A stretch of 64,000 nucleotides of DNA, taken from NCBI RefSeq assembly GCF_000332295.1, contig NZ_KB235930.1:62895-126894 (forward strand), written 5' to 3'. The notes under the pieces are model-generated. The model was not told where the DNA came from and did no database searches. It saw only the letters and a program-made list of their open reading frames with translations. Position numbers and translations under genes: made by a program. How positions within the stretch are numbered: position 1 is the first letter of the stretch; each line of letters opens with the position of its first letter. The DNA is from Fortiea contorta PCC 7126. Lineage in GTDB: Bacteria > Cyanobacteriota > Cyanobacteriia > Cyanobacteriales > Nostocaceae. This document shows positions 37,580-47,549 of this stretch, piece after piece.

Positions 37580-38074
37580 CTACTTCACTTCCGTAATTTG
37601 CAGAGTATAAGGAAGATAACTGTCTTGTTCATAGGAACCAACCCAAATTCGGTAAGTACCTGGTAGCCATTCACCAACCATACCCGGATTTTGACCGTCA
37701 AATTCGTCGTTGCACCATGTGCCACCAGGGCCGCTAATAATCAGTGTAGTGTCTGCGGGACTTTGTAAATTGAGTTTGAGGTGATCAAATCTACTTGTTA
37801 ATTGCAATGTGTGATCTGGTGCTGCATCAACAAACCCTGTGCATGGGCCAGTGGCGGTTTCAACTCTTTTCGCTACTTGGTTTCCCGGTACTGAACCGCC
37901 ACTCATACCACGAACTGTGAGAGGGTCTGGAGAAAAGTTTTCGCCAATGGTAATATCTCCAAATATCGGCGGCAGTTGTTGCCCATCAGCTCCGGCATGA
38001 ATTGCCGATGCGACCAAGAGTGTAAATATCATCAACGATAATTTAATCTCTTTATTAAACGCTAATTTCGGCAT
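37580..38074 (-). CDS. Secreted beta-rich protein of unknown function
   Basis: A 164-residue protein with a signal peptide (hydrophobic core LMIFTLLVASAIHAGADG, about residues 12-29). The mature part contains FSPDPLTVRGMSGGSV, then CTGFVDAAPDHTLQLT and GPGGTWCNDEFDGQNPGMVGEWLPGTYRIWVGSY, with two cysteines likely bonded. This resembles the pre-peptidase C-terminal-like jelly-roll found in many cyanobacterial periplasmic proteins. The partner is unknown. Single gene, with ftsH upstream of its own promoter on the other side. Confidence 0.75.
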   Translation of the reverse strand: MPKLAFNKEIKLSLMIFTLLVASAIHAGADGQQLPPIFGDITIGENFSPDPLTVRGMSGGSVPGNQVAKRVETATGPCTGFVDAAPDHTLQLTSRFDHLKLNLQSPADTTLIISGPGGTWCNDEFDGQNPGMVGEWLPGTYRIWVGSYEQDSYLPYTLQITEVK

Positions 38075-38614
38075 TTTGATTACATGTTTGTCTAAGTGTT
38101 TGTAAGGACATTAATTTTACATATAAAGTTCCCTAAATTAGCATAATTGACTAGTTGTTTTAGATTAGGGACTACAACTCGGTAATACCTATGGGAAGAC
38201 TGAGTTTGAGGATGAACAGTAAATAATTTCTCCTGGTGCTGTACAGGAATTAGGAGCAAGTCTAATTGTTGTAACTGCTTGACTTTATTATGAACAAGGG
38301 CACACTAGAGTGCGCCCTCAAAATCTAAAATATTCGTAAAACCTGAGATTGACAGAAGAAAGGATGAAGTAAGAATTAGCAGCAACCTCCGCAGACGCAA
38401 AAAAGTGAAGTTTTTCCTGATTCATGCGTCATCCCCTGATGGCTAGTACAAGAAGGCTGAAGTATGAAAGTAAGGGTGTATACTATATGCTTTTTACAGT
38501 TTTACAATAGTAGCCTTATTTACGCCATGCTGTACTAGGGTAATTTCATCCTTCAGCCTAGCCTGCGGCAAGCCGCCTTACAGGCGTCTACATACTTCAT
38601 ACTTCATTTGACTG
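38075..38614. repeat. Repeat-rich gap downstream of gltX
   Basis: Contains AGGGCACACT-AGAGTGCGCCCT (38297-38318), a near-perfect hairpin with almost no loop; GAAGTATGAA and CATCCTTC heptamer repeats (about 38458-38610), as seen at 19603; and CCTGCGGCAAGCCGCCTTACAGG (about 38563-38586 in parts), a common palindromic element. No gene was found. Confidence 0.6.
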
Positions 38615-40060
38615 CTAATTGCTAAGTGCGATCGCTCTAGTTAACCGTGGTTGATCTAAACCTATTTGATGCAGCAGTAACCACGATTGGATCAAGTCTG
38701 GGCCATGTACATCTCCTGTTAAGGCGGCTCTGAGCGATCGCATTACTAGCCCTTTCTTCACATTTTGTCCTTTGACCACTTGTTTAATTATCTCTTGGGC
38801 GCTATCTGCTGATATTTGTGGTTGCTGTTCTAAGGCGGCGATAATTCCCTGTAAAGCAGCAGCAGAACCTTCTTGCTGTAACTGTTTACTAGCTTCTTCA
38901 CTAAATTCCACTGTCTCAGTGAAAAATATTTGGCTCTGCTCTACAGCATCTTTCAGTCTTGTCAAACTGGCGCTAATCAGATTTACTAATTGCTCTAACC
39001 AGGGGCGTTGACGTCCGCTCTCGAATTTATACCCGGCTTCTTGCCAGTAGGGAATTAGTAAATCTGTCAGTTTATCTACTGCCATACCGTGAATATACTG
39101 GCTATTTAACCAATCCAGTTTTGCCCAGTCGAACTTAGCGCCTGCTTTATTAACGCGCTCAAAACTAAATTCTTTTGCGGCTGTTTCTAAGGTGAATATT
39201 TCTTGAGTTGAATCTGGTGCAGACCAACCAAGCAAGGTCATATAATTCACCAAGCCTTCAGAAGTGAATCCCAACTGTTTAAAGTCTGAGATCGAAGTCA
39301 CACCGTCTCGTTTAGAAAGCTTACGCCCATCCATGTTCAAAATCAAAGGTGTGTGGGCAAATTCTGGTGTTTTGGCTCCCAAGGCTTCATATAACAGAAT
39401 TTGTTTGGCAGTGTTAGCAATGTGGTCTTCTCCGCGAATGACATGGCTAATTTCCATGTCGATGTCATCAACCACAACCACAAAATTATATAACGGCTGA
39501 CCGACACCTGCTTCCGAAGCGCGGGCAATAACCATATCACCGCCCAAATCGCTACCACGCCAAGACATTGCACCCCGGACTAAATCATCCCAAATAATTT
39601 CCCGTTCATCTTCAATTTTGAAACGAATCACATAACTGCGACCTTCGGCTTCAAAAGCGGCTCTTTGTTCTGGGGTGAGGTGGCGATGGCGATTATCGTA
39701 TCGCGGGGCTTCTCCTTTGGCTTTTTGGGCTTCTCGCAGGGCTTCTAATTCTTCTGCAGTGGTGTAACAGCGATAGGCTAATTCTTTTTCTAGGAGTTGT
39801 TCTACTGCTGCTGTGTACATATGTAGGCGTTGGGACTGGAAAAACGGGCCTTCGTCCCAGTTCAGCCCTAACCAGCGCAGTCCTTCCAAAATATTTTCGG
39901 TGTATTCGGGGCGCGATCGCTCTAGGTCTGTGTCTTCAATTCGCACTATAAATTTACCGCCATGACGGCGAGCAAATAACCAATTGAATACGGCCGTTCT
40001 GGCTGTACCAATATGTAGATTCCCAGTTGGACTCGGAGCAATACGGACTCTGACAGTCAC
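38615..40060 (-). CDS. gltX: Glutamyl-tRNA synthetase
   Basis: A 481-residue class I enzyme that charges tRNA-Glu; in cyanobacteria this is also the first step of tetrapyrrole (chlorophyll, haem) synthesis and it also charges tRNA-Gln for the amidotransferase route. It starts [29 protein letters not shown] (HIGH motif HIGT). The KMSKS motif is KLSKRDG near residue 245. RFAPSPTG and EDTD(L)ERS are also present. The C-terminus holds the anticodon-binding alpha-helical cage. Length is normal. A tRNA-Asp gene lies 125 bases upstream on the same strand. Confidence 0.97.
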   Translation of the reverse strand: MTVRVRIAPSPTGNLHIGTARTAVFNWLFARRHGGKFIVRIEDTDLERSRPEYTENILEGLRWLGLNWDEGPFFQSQRLHMYTAAVEQLLEKELAYRCYTTAEELEALREAQKAKGEAPRYDNRHRHLTPEQRAAFEAEGRSYVIRFKIEDEREIIWDDLVRGAMSWRGSDLGGDMVIARASEAGVGQPLYNFVVVVDDIDMEISHVIRGEDHIANTAKQILLYEALGAKTPEFAHTPLILNMDGRKLSKRDGVTSISDFKQLGFTSEGLVNYMTLLGWSAPDSTQEIFTLETAAKEFSFERVNKAGAKFDWAKLDWLNSQYIHGMAVDKLTDLLIPYWQEAGYKFESGRQRPWLEQLVNLISASLTRLKDAVEQSQIFFTETVEFSEEASKQLQQEGSAAALQGIIAALEQQPQISADSAQEIIKQVVKGQNVKKGLVMRSLRAALTGDVHGPDLIQSWLLLHQIGLDQPRLTRAIALSN

Positions 40061-40184
40061 AGTTGATTCTCTCTTTTGCTAATAAGTACTGAGTGCTAAG
40101 GCAACTTAACTCGTTAGATAGTTAATGATAACTAGTTATACATCCTCAAGTTTTACTCAGTTATTCGACACTTACTATTTTCTA

Positions 40185-40258
40185 CGGGACTGACGGGGCT
40201 CGAACCCGCAACTTCCGCCGTGACAGGGCGGTGCTCTAACCAATTGAACTACAGTCCC
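40185..40258 (-). tRNA. tRNA-Asp (GTC)
   Basis: On the minus strand: acceptor GGGACTG pairs with CAGTCCC plus a G discriminator. The D-arm is TAGTTCAATTGGTTAGAGC, the anticodon stem CCGCC/GGCGG around CTGTCAC gives anticodon GTC, and the T-arm GCGGGTTCGAGCCCCGT is normal. 74 bases, no encoded CCA. Confidence 0.97.
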
Positions 40259-40427
40259 TTAAATTTGCAGCTTCTTTATTATGCCCATCATCTAGTGATT
40301 TGTCAAGCAGATATTTGAACCTCTGGGAATAAGTTATTTTTTCTGTGCCAAAGGTTCGAGTGGATGTAACCTTGAACTTGCAGCCCAATACCTTGCAGAG
40401 CAAGGGAATGAGCATGTTTTTTCCTTT

Positions 40428-42014
40428 CTATTGATTTCTGCTAACCGATGCTAAAACCTGGGAATTGGATGCTAATTGCTGTTGGATGCGGAATTGCAAT
40501 TGCTTGTACTCTTGCTTCAATAGGTTTTTGCTCAACTGAGATTTGGTAGAGAGTGGTAAATTTTTGCTCTGTTCTACCCATCTTTTCAACATTTGTCGTT
40601 GACTTTGATCAATGTAACAACTGAGAACATTGGCGCTGGAGTGCGGAGCTTCGATAGTAAAGAAAATCAGAGGGTAACGCTCGTTTTCTGCTAACAAGCA
40701 AACCATTCTCTGATTTTGGGAGTTTTGCATATCCAGATAACAAGGTAGCCACTTTGGGCCCAGTTTGTGATCGTAGAGGATTGTCAACCAGAGCAGCATC
40801 GGATGGGGGGATGTGATGAAGATAAACTGGTTGTAACAAATAGAAATAGCCCGACTCTTAATTTCTTTTTTAGACAACATTAGCCACAATGCTGTTACAT
40901 TTCCTTGTTCTGTATTGAGAATGTGGGGAAAAACTATTTCTTGAATTGGCTTTTCATTGGGCCAGATAGTTTGCCAGCAGCCTTGTTCTATTATTAAAGG
41001 TAAGCCAGAAATTAAGGATTTCTGGGATTGATTTTTATTAATATCTAAATTGCCATTAGGAGATTTTTTTTGTTTATTAGATACTTCTTTTCTGAAAGAA
41101 ACTGTAGATAAATTATTATTAATTACTAGATTTATCTTTTGTAAAACCTCTAATATCTGCGTAATATTTTGTGGGCGATCGCTGGGGGATTTGGACAGAC
41201 AATCCATGATTAAATCATTTAGTTGCGGAGGTATTTGCAGATGAAATTTAACATCAGCGATCGCTCTTGGTATTTCAAAGTGATGTGCTTTATACCATGC
41301 TCCGAAAAAATCAGTTTCTGGTTGCCAAGGTTTCTCACCAGTCAGCATCTCAAACATCATCACACCCAAGCTGTAGATATCCGAGCGATTATCTAATTCT
41401 CCTCCCTCTAATTGTTCTGGAGAGCAATAAGGTAAAGTGCCATGAAATCCTTTATTTGTACTAATTGATGCAGCATAGTTGAGGAATTTAGCAATGCCAA
41501 AATCTAAAATTTTAACTAATTGACCTAATATAGGATCGGGAATAACTAAGATGTTAGCTGGTTTAATATCTCTATGAACTAAAGGACAAATTATCCCGTT
41601 GTGCTCAATCCCTTGATGAGCAGACTGCAAACCTAAACAAATTTGACGTGTCAAAGTCATAAACATTGGCAAAGGTATAGGAATTAAATCTTTTAAACTT
41701 TTACCAGATAAATATTCCATGACATAGAAGGGTTTACCTTCTTCACTGACACCATAATCATAAGCTCGCACAATATGTAAACTTTGTTGACTCAAGGCTG
41801 CGCTCATCAGAGCTTCACGGACAAAATCCTTTTGCATTTTAGGATCGGAAACAGTGTGAGTCAAAAATTTGATCGCAACTGGTATTCCTCCTAGCAAAAT
41901 ATCATGGGCTAAAAAAACCTCACCCATACCTCCTTTGCCAATTAAATGTTTAAGTTGATAACGATTGGCAAGTAAACCTGTACTTTGTGAAGACGCAAAT
42001 GCACTTTGATTCAC
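40428..42014 (-). CDS. Serine/threonine protein kinase with conserved C-terminal domain (copy 1)
   Basis: A 528-residue cytosolic kinase. Start GTG 42014 has GAGG eight bases upstream; GTG 42038 (eight residues earlier) is also possible. The kinase domain (about 19-285) has the glycine loop IGKGGMGEVFLAHD, VAIKF lysine, catalytic VHRDIKPANIL and KILDFGIAKF. A linker follows, then a ~190-residue C-terminal region, LWLMLSKKEIKSRAISIC...PHPMLLWLTILYDHKLGP and YPLIFFTIEAPHSSANVL, with no membrane helix and no known domain. The upstream neighbour at 42078 has the same architecture and ~45% identity by eye, so the pair arose by duplication. The target is unknown. Confidence 0.88.
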   Translation of the reverse strand: MNQSAFASSQSTGLLANRYQLKHLIGKGGMGEVFLAHDILLGGIPVAIKFLTHTVSDPKMQKDFVREALMSAALSQQSLHIVRAYDYGVSEEGKPFYVMEYLSGKSLKDLIPIPLPMFMTLTRQICLGLQSAHQGIEHNGIICPLVHRDIKPANILVIPDPILGQLVKILDFGIAKFLNYAASISTNKGFHGTLPYCSPEQLEGGELDNRSDIYSLGVMMFEMLTGEKPWQPETDFFGAWYKAHHFEIPRAIADVKFHLQIPPQLNDLIMDCLSKSPSDRPQNITQILEVLQKINLVINNNLSTVSFRKEVSNKQKKSPNGNLDINKNQSQKSLISGLPLIIEQGCWQTIWPNEKPIQEIVFPHILNTEQGNVTALWLMLSKKEIKSRAISICYNQFIFITSPHPMLLWLTILYDHKLGPKWLPCYLDMQNSQNQRMVCLLAENERYPLIFFTIEAPHSSANVLSCYIDQSQRQMLKRWVEQSKNLPLSTKSQLSKNLLKQEYKQLQFRIQQQLASNSQVLASVSRNQ

Positions 42015-42077
42015 TGTGACAACCTCTAAATAATTCACATTTCAAAAATAAAAATTAAAAACTTCTTTTCGTAATGT

Positions 42078-43706
42078 TCAATTACTTTTTCGTATAAATA
42101 GCTCTATTAGTTGATATAATAATTTATAAAAATAATTTCTGTTTTTAGGTTTTTGATTAGCTGATTCTGCTACTAATTTTCTGAGAATTCCGGCTTTCTT
42201 GGTTTCATAATCTGCTTTGAGAATAATTTTTGCTTGCTTGCTAGAAATAAATTCATTTGATTCTTGATTGAGTGCTAACCAATTAAGAATTTGCTGACGC
42301 TGGCTAGCTGTAAGACTCAATGTCATTACATGATTACAGTTATGTGGTTCTTCCAAAGAAAAAAATAGTAAATGATAGTAGCCTTTTTCTGCTAATATAC
42401 GTAATGTTTTTTGTCCTTTAATGTCTTTAATATCCAAGAAATAAGATAGCCATCTTGTCATAGATACTTGAGGATCATAAAGCACTGTTATCCACAATAA
42501 CATTGGATAGACATTCATTTTGGCAATGAATTCAGTAGCATGTATTTTGTCTAAAAATTTAGTGATTTCTTGTTTAGGCAACATTGCCCAAACGGTGGGT
42601 ATAGTGCCTTGAATGGTATGTATTAAATGAGGAAAAGCAATTGGTGCTATTGGTTTATTCTTCGGCCAATTTTTTTGTAAACATTCTTTTTCTGATAATG
42701 ATGTTACAGGAACGAGTTGCACTGGCTCTGATGATTGTAAATTATGTTTTTCACCAAAACTGGCTTGATGATTAAGTTGCCATTTAATCTGATACAGAAT
42801 GTTTAATATTTCCTGAATACTTTGGGGGCGATCACTTACTTCTTTTGCTAAACAATTCATGACTAATGTCTGTAATTCTTCTGGTATTATTGCTTGGGAA
42901 TTCACTTCTAAAAATGCTGGTGGTGACTGGAATCTATGAGCCTGATACCAACTACCAAAAGAGTTACTAGTTGTTGAAAATGGATGTTTTCCTGTCAACA
43001 TTTCAAACATCAATACTCCCAAACTATAAATATCAGAGCGTACATCTAGTAATTTACGTCCTTCCATATGTTCTGGAGAACAATAAGGTAAACTACCAAT
43101 AAAAGAATCTGTCAGAGTCATTCCACTACGCTCTGTTAAAAATTTGGCGATACCAAAATCTAGAATTTTTACAATCTCCGCTGATTTAGCGTCTTCAGTC
43201 AAAAATATATTTTCTGGTTTAATGTCCCTATGAACAATAGGATAAATCTCACCTTTAAGAGTGATTCCTTGATGAGCGCACTGCAATCCTAAACAAATTT
43301 GCTGAGAAATATCTAAAAATTTATCTACTGTTAAACGTTGATTTTTAAGCATTAATTTTAAGTTTTTACCTTGGAGATATTCCATCACATAAAATGGAAT
43401 ATTATCCTCAGTCACACCATAACTAAAGACTCGGACAATATTTTTACTCTTTCGTCCTAATTGAGCACCAATAAAAATTTCTCTAGCGAAGCGTTGGGAC
43501 ATTTGCTGACTTCCTAAACTTAGCAAAAGAATTTTAACAGCAACGGGCATACCACCCTTCGCTATATCTTCTGCTAAATAAACCCTACCCATTCCCCCTT
43601 TACCTATCAAATCTCTGATTAGATATCGATTATTTATTAACTTTCCTATATAAATATCTAATTCAGTTTGGGAATTAACTAGATTGGGAATTTGATTTTG
43701 TACCAT
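42078..43706 (-). CDS. Serine/threonine protein kinase with conserved C-terminal domain (copy 2)
   Basis: A 542-residue kinase from ATG 43706. It has IGKGGMGRVYLAED, MPVAVKIL, VHRDIKPENIF and KILDFGIAKFL in the N-terminal kinase domain. The C-terminal region parallels copy 1: TVWAMLPKQEITKFLDKI, YPMLLWITVLYDPQVSM, RWLSYFLDIKDIKGQKTL and YHLLFFSLEEPHNCNHVM. It ends in a basic tail. It lies 63 bases upstream of copy 1 on the same strand, so the two are likely co-transcribed. PknB-like sensor repeats (PASTA) are absent. Confidence 0.88.
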   Translation of the reverse strand: MVQNQIPNLVNSQTELDIYIGKLINNRYLIRDLIGKGGMGRVYLAEDIAKGGMPVAVKILLLSLGSQQMSQRFAREIFIGAQLGRKSKNIVRVFSYGVTEDNIPFYVMEYLQGKNLKLMLKNQRLTVDKFLDISQQICLGLQCAHQGITLKGEIYPIVHRDIKPENIFLTEDAKSAEIVKILDFGIAKFLTERSGMTLTDSFIGSLPYCSPEHMEGRKLLDVRSDIYSLGVLMFEMLTGKHPFSTTSNSFGSWYQAHRFQSPPAFLEVNSQAIIPEELQTLVMNCLAKEVSDRPQSIQEILNILYQIKWQLNHQASFGEKHNLQSSEPVQLVPVTSLSEKECLQKNWPKNKPIAPIAFPHLIHTIQGTIPTVWAMLPKQEITKFLDKIHATEFIAKMNVYPMLLWITVLYDPQVSMTRWLSYFLDIKDIKGQKTLRILAEKGYYHLLFFSLEEPHNCNHVMTLSLTASQRQQILNWLALNQESNEFISSKQAKIILKADYETKKAGILRKLVAESANQKPKNRNYFYKLLYQLIELFIRKSN

Positions 43707-44501
43707 AAAGTAGTTTGGGAAAATAAAGTTATAAAATTACTGTAATCACTATGTTTATATGTTGATTTTATATAGAATAAATCCCAAAAATTTTAGAGAA
43801 ATAACTATGTCAATTAAAAACTAGAACAATATTTAATGAAATTTTGCTTAAGATAGCAATAATTTGTATGCAAAAGCTCTTAAGTATGGTGTAGCATATT
43901 TATTAAAGAAAGCGAATGAGAAATTTTACGGAACTATCTATATTCTTAATTTATTGTTCTAACTAAATCGGTGAAAACACGGTTAAGGTAGTAGTACCTA
44001 TTGGAATTAGTTGATTTAATCTTAGTAATGCTTGAGGGTACAATACCTACATCTACTCAAATGTCTAGATAGCAAAAATGAAGAGATACTTAGTTTCTGA
44101 AAAGTTTTGCTGTTTGTGGCTTAGAAAATTTTCAGGATTTACGTAGTTGATACCTATCACTAGGCTATGGTGGACATAAAAGTATTACTGATAAGATCGA
44201 CCACTGACAACATCTCGCTAGGTGAACTGAGTCTTGTAGTTAGTATCGATTTTTAGTAGGCTGACAATCCTGAAAAAACTGATTCTCTTAGATAGAGACG
44301 CTCTTGCTAGCCAATTGACTATTGGGGCTACGACCCTTGACTGTGCCGTCTGAGTATGCTATCGGTTTTCATGTATGACTATAGTTGCAAAAGTAAGCGC
44401 TTCTTGTTGTAGTTACCTAACTTTAGTAAGATGAATAACTCTATTACAAAGAATAAACTTAATTATTAAGAATAATTAAATTTTTCTAAACGAGGTCTAC
44501 A
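43707..44501. other. 0.8-kb AT-rich gene-free region
   Basis: Between divergent genes (kinases and the HMA-like gene). No credible open frame or known RNA was recognised. The last 60 bases are very AT-rich and precede CGAGGT, the ribosome site of the next gene. Confidence 0.4.
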
Positions 44502-44702
44502 TTGGCACTATTACTGAAGGTACTAAACATTCCTGAAAAAAACTGGGCAGCAAAAGTTACCGAATCTATTCATGTTATGGAACCAGATGCAAAAGTAGAT
44601 GTGGATGTCGAAAATAAAACTATTAGCGTAGTTTCCGCAGCATCTGAGGAGTCCATTAAGCAGGTAATTGTCGCTGCTGGGTACACCATCGAAGGTTATT
44701 AG
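44502..44702 (+). CDS. HMA-like small protein lacking the CxxC metal site
   Basis: A 66-residue protein starting at TTG 44502 with GAGG eight bases upstream. The fold pattern beta-alpha-beta-beta-alpha-beta of copper chaperones is clear: LLLKVLNIP, then helix AAKVTESIHVME, then AKVDVDVENKTISVVS, then helix EESIKQVIVAAGYTIEG, ending in GYT, typical of HMA domains. But where chaperones have CxxC after the first strand there is EKNW, with no Cys anywhere. So it probably does not bind copper the usual way. It could be a structural or ligand-binding derivative, or a decaying gene, though the reading frame is intact. It stands alone. Confidence 0.72.
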   Translation: MALLLKVLNIPEKNWAAKVTESIHVMEPDAKVDVDVENKTISVVSAASEESIKQVIVAAGYTIEGY

Positions 44703-45416
44703 CCACCATAGCGCTTCCCTTTTTATTGAAATATATCTAGGGACTATCAGCTAGCGTTTATTTCATGCAATTGGGAATTGCTATACCCAAATTTTGGCGA
44801 AATCTTGGTTTGACAACTAGCGATCGCCAAAATATTTTTACGGTTATTGTCTGCTAGTAAAAATAACTGACATTAGCAGATTTACTGTCATAATTTTGCC
44901 GTATAGGCTGCAAGCTAAAAGATAGCTTTATGTATATCTACGTAAAAATCAAGCTGGCTATTTTATGAACATGTAGTTCATAAAATACGTATGTAAAGAC
45001 TAAATTAATTAAATGGGAAAGTGGTGATTTATTACTAGCACCATTCCTTAAACCTACTTTTGCAAAGAAGTATGGTTAATTTAACAAGTCAGCTAGTTCA
45101 GTATTTTCAAGGAAATAATATTTTACAGATTATGTAAATTTCTCGGTTTTTACGGATATAAAAAATTTTATAAAGTTTTAAATATTCATTCTGAGCAAAA
45201 TTTTGCCAGGACTATTTACTGTTTTTTGTGACTAGATATTTGCGTGAATCACCCCAAATACTTAACACCTGGAAATTACAGGATTACTTTGTTATTTTCA
45301 TAAAATATTCAGTATTTTTACTGTTTTAAAAAAAATACGTAAAGGCAGAAAGTAAATATCATAATTCAAAAACCCAGTAATTGAAGTCCAGGTAAATCCT
45401 TAAAAGGAGATTAAAA
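44703..45416. other. 0.7-kb gene-free region, AT-rich
   Basis: No open frame with a plausible protein, repeat, terminator or RNA was identified. A strong ribosome site AAGGAGA at 45404-45410 leads into the small frame described next. Confidence 0.35.
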
Positions 45417-45506
45417 TTGAAAATTGATTGTGTATTTAGTGGTAAGAAAAACAAATGTCCGGTAATAGCCTCTAATAATAAACACCGAGATTTCAGTATT
45501 AGTTAA
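45417..45506 (+). CDS. Possible 29-residue peptide before the GGDEF gene
   Basis: A frame of 29 codons starting TTG 45417, six bases after AAGGAGA, the best Shine-Dalgarno match for some distance. The peptide has two cysteines (KIDCVFSGKKNKCPV) and a basic middle. It ends 63 bases before the GGDEF gene on the same strand. It may be a leader peptide or a chance frame; only the ribosome site speaks for it. Confidence 0.3.
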   Translation: MKIDCVFSGKKNKCPVIASNNKHRDFSIS

Positions 45507-45569
45507 GTAAGATCAATCAGTTTCACTGAGTTATATCCTTAATTTTGATATAGGGCAAAAAGCAGAGCA

Positions 45570-46595
45570 ATGAATATTTCCATTCTGGTTTTTGGGGGCC
45601 ATAAATTTATTGCCACACTTCCAGCTCAGATCCGCTACGCAACCGCTTTTAGCGTGCAAGTTGTCGCTAATGTTATTCAGGCAGTATCGCAGATTAAAAC
45701 CACGCCGCCTGATGTATTAATTGTGCAGGCTAGTCTTGATGGCAGTATGGAACTGTGTTCTTGGCTCAAAGATCAGGCGAAGCTCTCCTGGATATACTGC
45801 ATCCTATTGGAGGATCGTTCTCAGCAAATCATTGAGAGAAGTAAGTATGGTTGGGAGTGGGAATTAGAAATGACTTCTAATGTATTAAAACAAGGAGCTG
45901 ACGCTTATATTTGGCAGCTTAATGAGGAAAATACTGATCATACTTTTGCTGAATCAACGCCTAATCATGACCTGATACTTGCTCAATTAGCTGTTGGTTT
46001 ACGTAAAGCGAAAAAATATCGGGATCTGATCCGCAGTAATGATTTGTTGTCAGCGATCGCGCTAGCGGATTCTTTGACGGAACTGAATAATCGCCGTGCT
46101 TTGGAATGGGATTTACCAAGACAAATTCAAAAATCCCGTGAGCATTTGAGTCCTTTGAGTTTGATTATTCTAGATGTGGATTATTTCAAAAAAGTTAATG
46201 ATACCTACGGGCATTTAGTCGGCGATCGCCTTTTACAATTACTCTGTACTCGCCTACGACAAAATCTCCGTTATCAAGACACTCCCTTCCGCTATGGAGG
46301 TGAAGAATTTGTCATTCTGTTAGCTAACACTACCGGAGAAGAAGCATTAATAGTAGCACGTCGCCTCAACCGCATAGTCAGCGAACAACCATTCGCCATC
46401 AATAGTCAGCACATGATTAATGTCACAATTAGTTTGGGAACTGCTTCTTTGGATGCTGACGATGATGACCGAGGTATGAGTTTAATACATCGCGCTGACC
46501 AATGTTTGCTGCAGGCTAAAGCTAATGGGCGTAACCAAGTTATTGGTGGAAACTATTTACCTCATGGGTCACATCTCAAAGCGGCTTCTTCTTGA
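45570..46595 (+). CDS. Diguanylate cyclase with degenerate receiver domain
   Basis: A 341-residue protein. The N-terminal ~150 residues look like a receiver fold (ISILVFGGHKFIATL, PPDVLIVQASLDGS), but the phosphoacceptor Asp position holds a non-acidic residue and the acidic pair is lacking, so it is probably not phosphorylated. The C-terminal GGDEF domain (about 165-335) includes LTELNNRRALEWDLP, LDVDYFKKVNDTYGHLVGD and RYGGEEF, the active variant, with the product-inhibition motif RxxD (RYQD) five residues before it. It should make cyclic di-GMP. Its last 20 bases overlap the convergent protease gene. Confidence 0.9.
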   Translation: MNISILVFGGHKFIATLPAQIRYATAFSVQVVANVIQAVSQIKTTPPDVLIVQASLDGSMELCSWLKDQAKLSWIYCILLEDRSQQIIERSKYGWEWELEMTSNVLKQGADAYIWQLNEENTDHTFAESTPNHDLILAQLAVGLRKAKKYRDLIRSNDLLSAIALADSLTELNNRRALEWDLPRQIQKSREHLSPLSLIILDVDYFKKVNDTYGHLVGDRLLQLLCTRLRQNLRYQDTPFRYGGEEFVILLANTTGEEALIVARRLNRIVSEQPFAINSQHMINVTISLGTASLDADDDDRGMSLIHRADQCLLQAKANGRNQVIGGNYLPHGSHLKAASS

Positions 46596-47289
46596 TTGCA
46601 CTTTGGCAATCTACCACTGATGCGCGCTCTCGCATAGCCTTAACTAAAGCTTGATAACTAGACCAATTTTCTTGTAGTAAGGTTTTGGCTTGGAGAGCAT
46701 GAAATCGCTGTTTTTGTTGACAAGCTGAAGGAGAAAAACCTAAATTTGCTAATACTCCTACTAGCTTATTTTGATCATCAGCACCACCTTCAGTATTGTT
46801 AAAAACTAAAGTTTCAGCAGCAATCCCCGCCATCCAAACGGTGCAGTAACGATCTAAAATTTGGGCGCTAATCTTACCTGCTTCTAGTTGAGATGCTAAT
46901 TGGTCGTCATTGAAAGCTACACCACCTTGTCCTGGTTGGCCTTGCTTCCAGGCTTCCCATGCGCTAAGAGTGTAACCACTGATAGGAATATCTAGTAAAT
47001 ACGCGGTCAGAAAATGTCCAGCTTCATGATGGACAATGCGATCGCGGTGTTCACCAGAAAAACCAGCAATCCAGTCTAGAAAGATAGTACCGCCTTTACC
47101 TTGTAACTTGAAACTATCAAAAGTGGCTATGCCTAAGATGGTGAAGGTAGCAAGTGCTGGTATCGTGGGTGACAAGTTTAACAATGGCCCCAGCAACGCT
47201 GATAACGTCATGAAAAAGATAGATATTGCAATTAAATTTAAGGCAGTTTGGTTCATTCTGTCTGTTAGTTTAGCTTCATCTTTCTTCAT
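46576..47289 (-). CDS. AAA-less FtsH/M41-like membrane zinc protease
   Basis: A 237-residue protein from ATG 47289 (a start at 47316 adds nine residues). Two membrane segments lie near residues 19-55. The zinc site is HHEAGHFLTAYLLDIPI (HExxH with flanking residues like FtsH), with later GIAAETLVFNNTEGGADD matching the third ligand region. The ATPase module of FtsH is missing, so it would be an ATP-independent protease; cyanobacteria and chloroplasts carry this family. It converges with the GGDEF gene, overlapping by 20 bases. Confidence 0.83.
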   Translation of the reverse strand: MKKDEAKLTDRMNQTALNLIAISIFFMTLSALLGPLLNLSPTIPALATFTILGIATFDSFKLQGKGGTIFLDWIAGFSGEHRDRIVHHEAGHFLTAYLLDIPISGYTLSAWEAWKQGQPGQGGVAFNDDQLASQLEAGKISAQILDRYCTVWMAGIAAETLVFNNTEGGADDQNKLVGVLANLGFSPSACQQKQRFHALQAKTLLQENWSSYQALVKAMRERASVVDCQSAIKKKPL

Positions 47290-47549
47290 TATTAATTTAT
47301 CAGCTAACTGAGGCAAGGATTTGCTTCTACGTATCTCACTATGTCTGCGACTTGATGAAAAAGTCGTCGATCTGCGAATTTCAGACTAAATTTCCCAATA
47401 TACGGGTATATACGGTTATGTTTATCTTTTTTAACCAGCTACTCTCAAGGGGATACGCTTTCAGAAATCTAATAAATATGATTTACCAATTTACTCAAGT
47501 GGAAATGCAAACTTCTGCAAATCTTCATCAACTTCATCCCCAGACGAAA

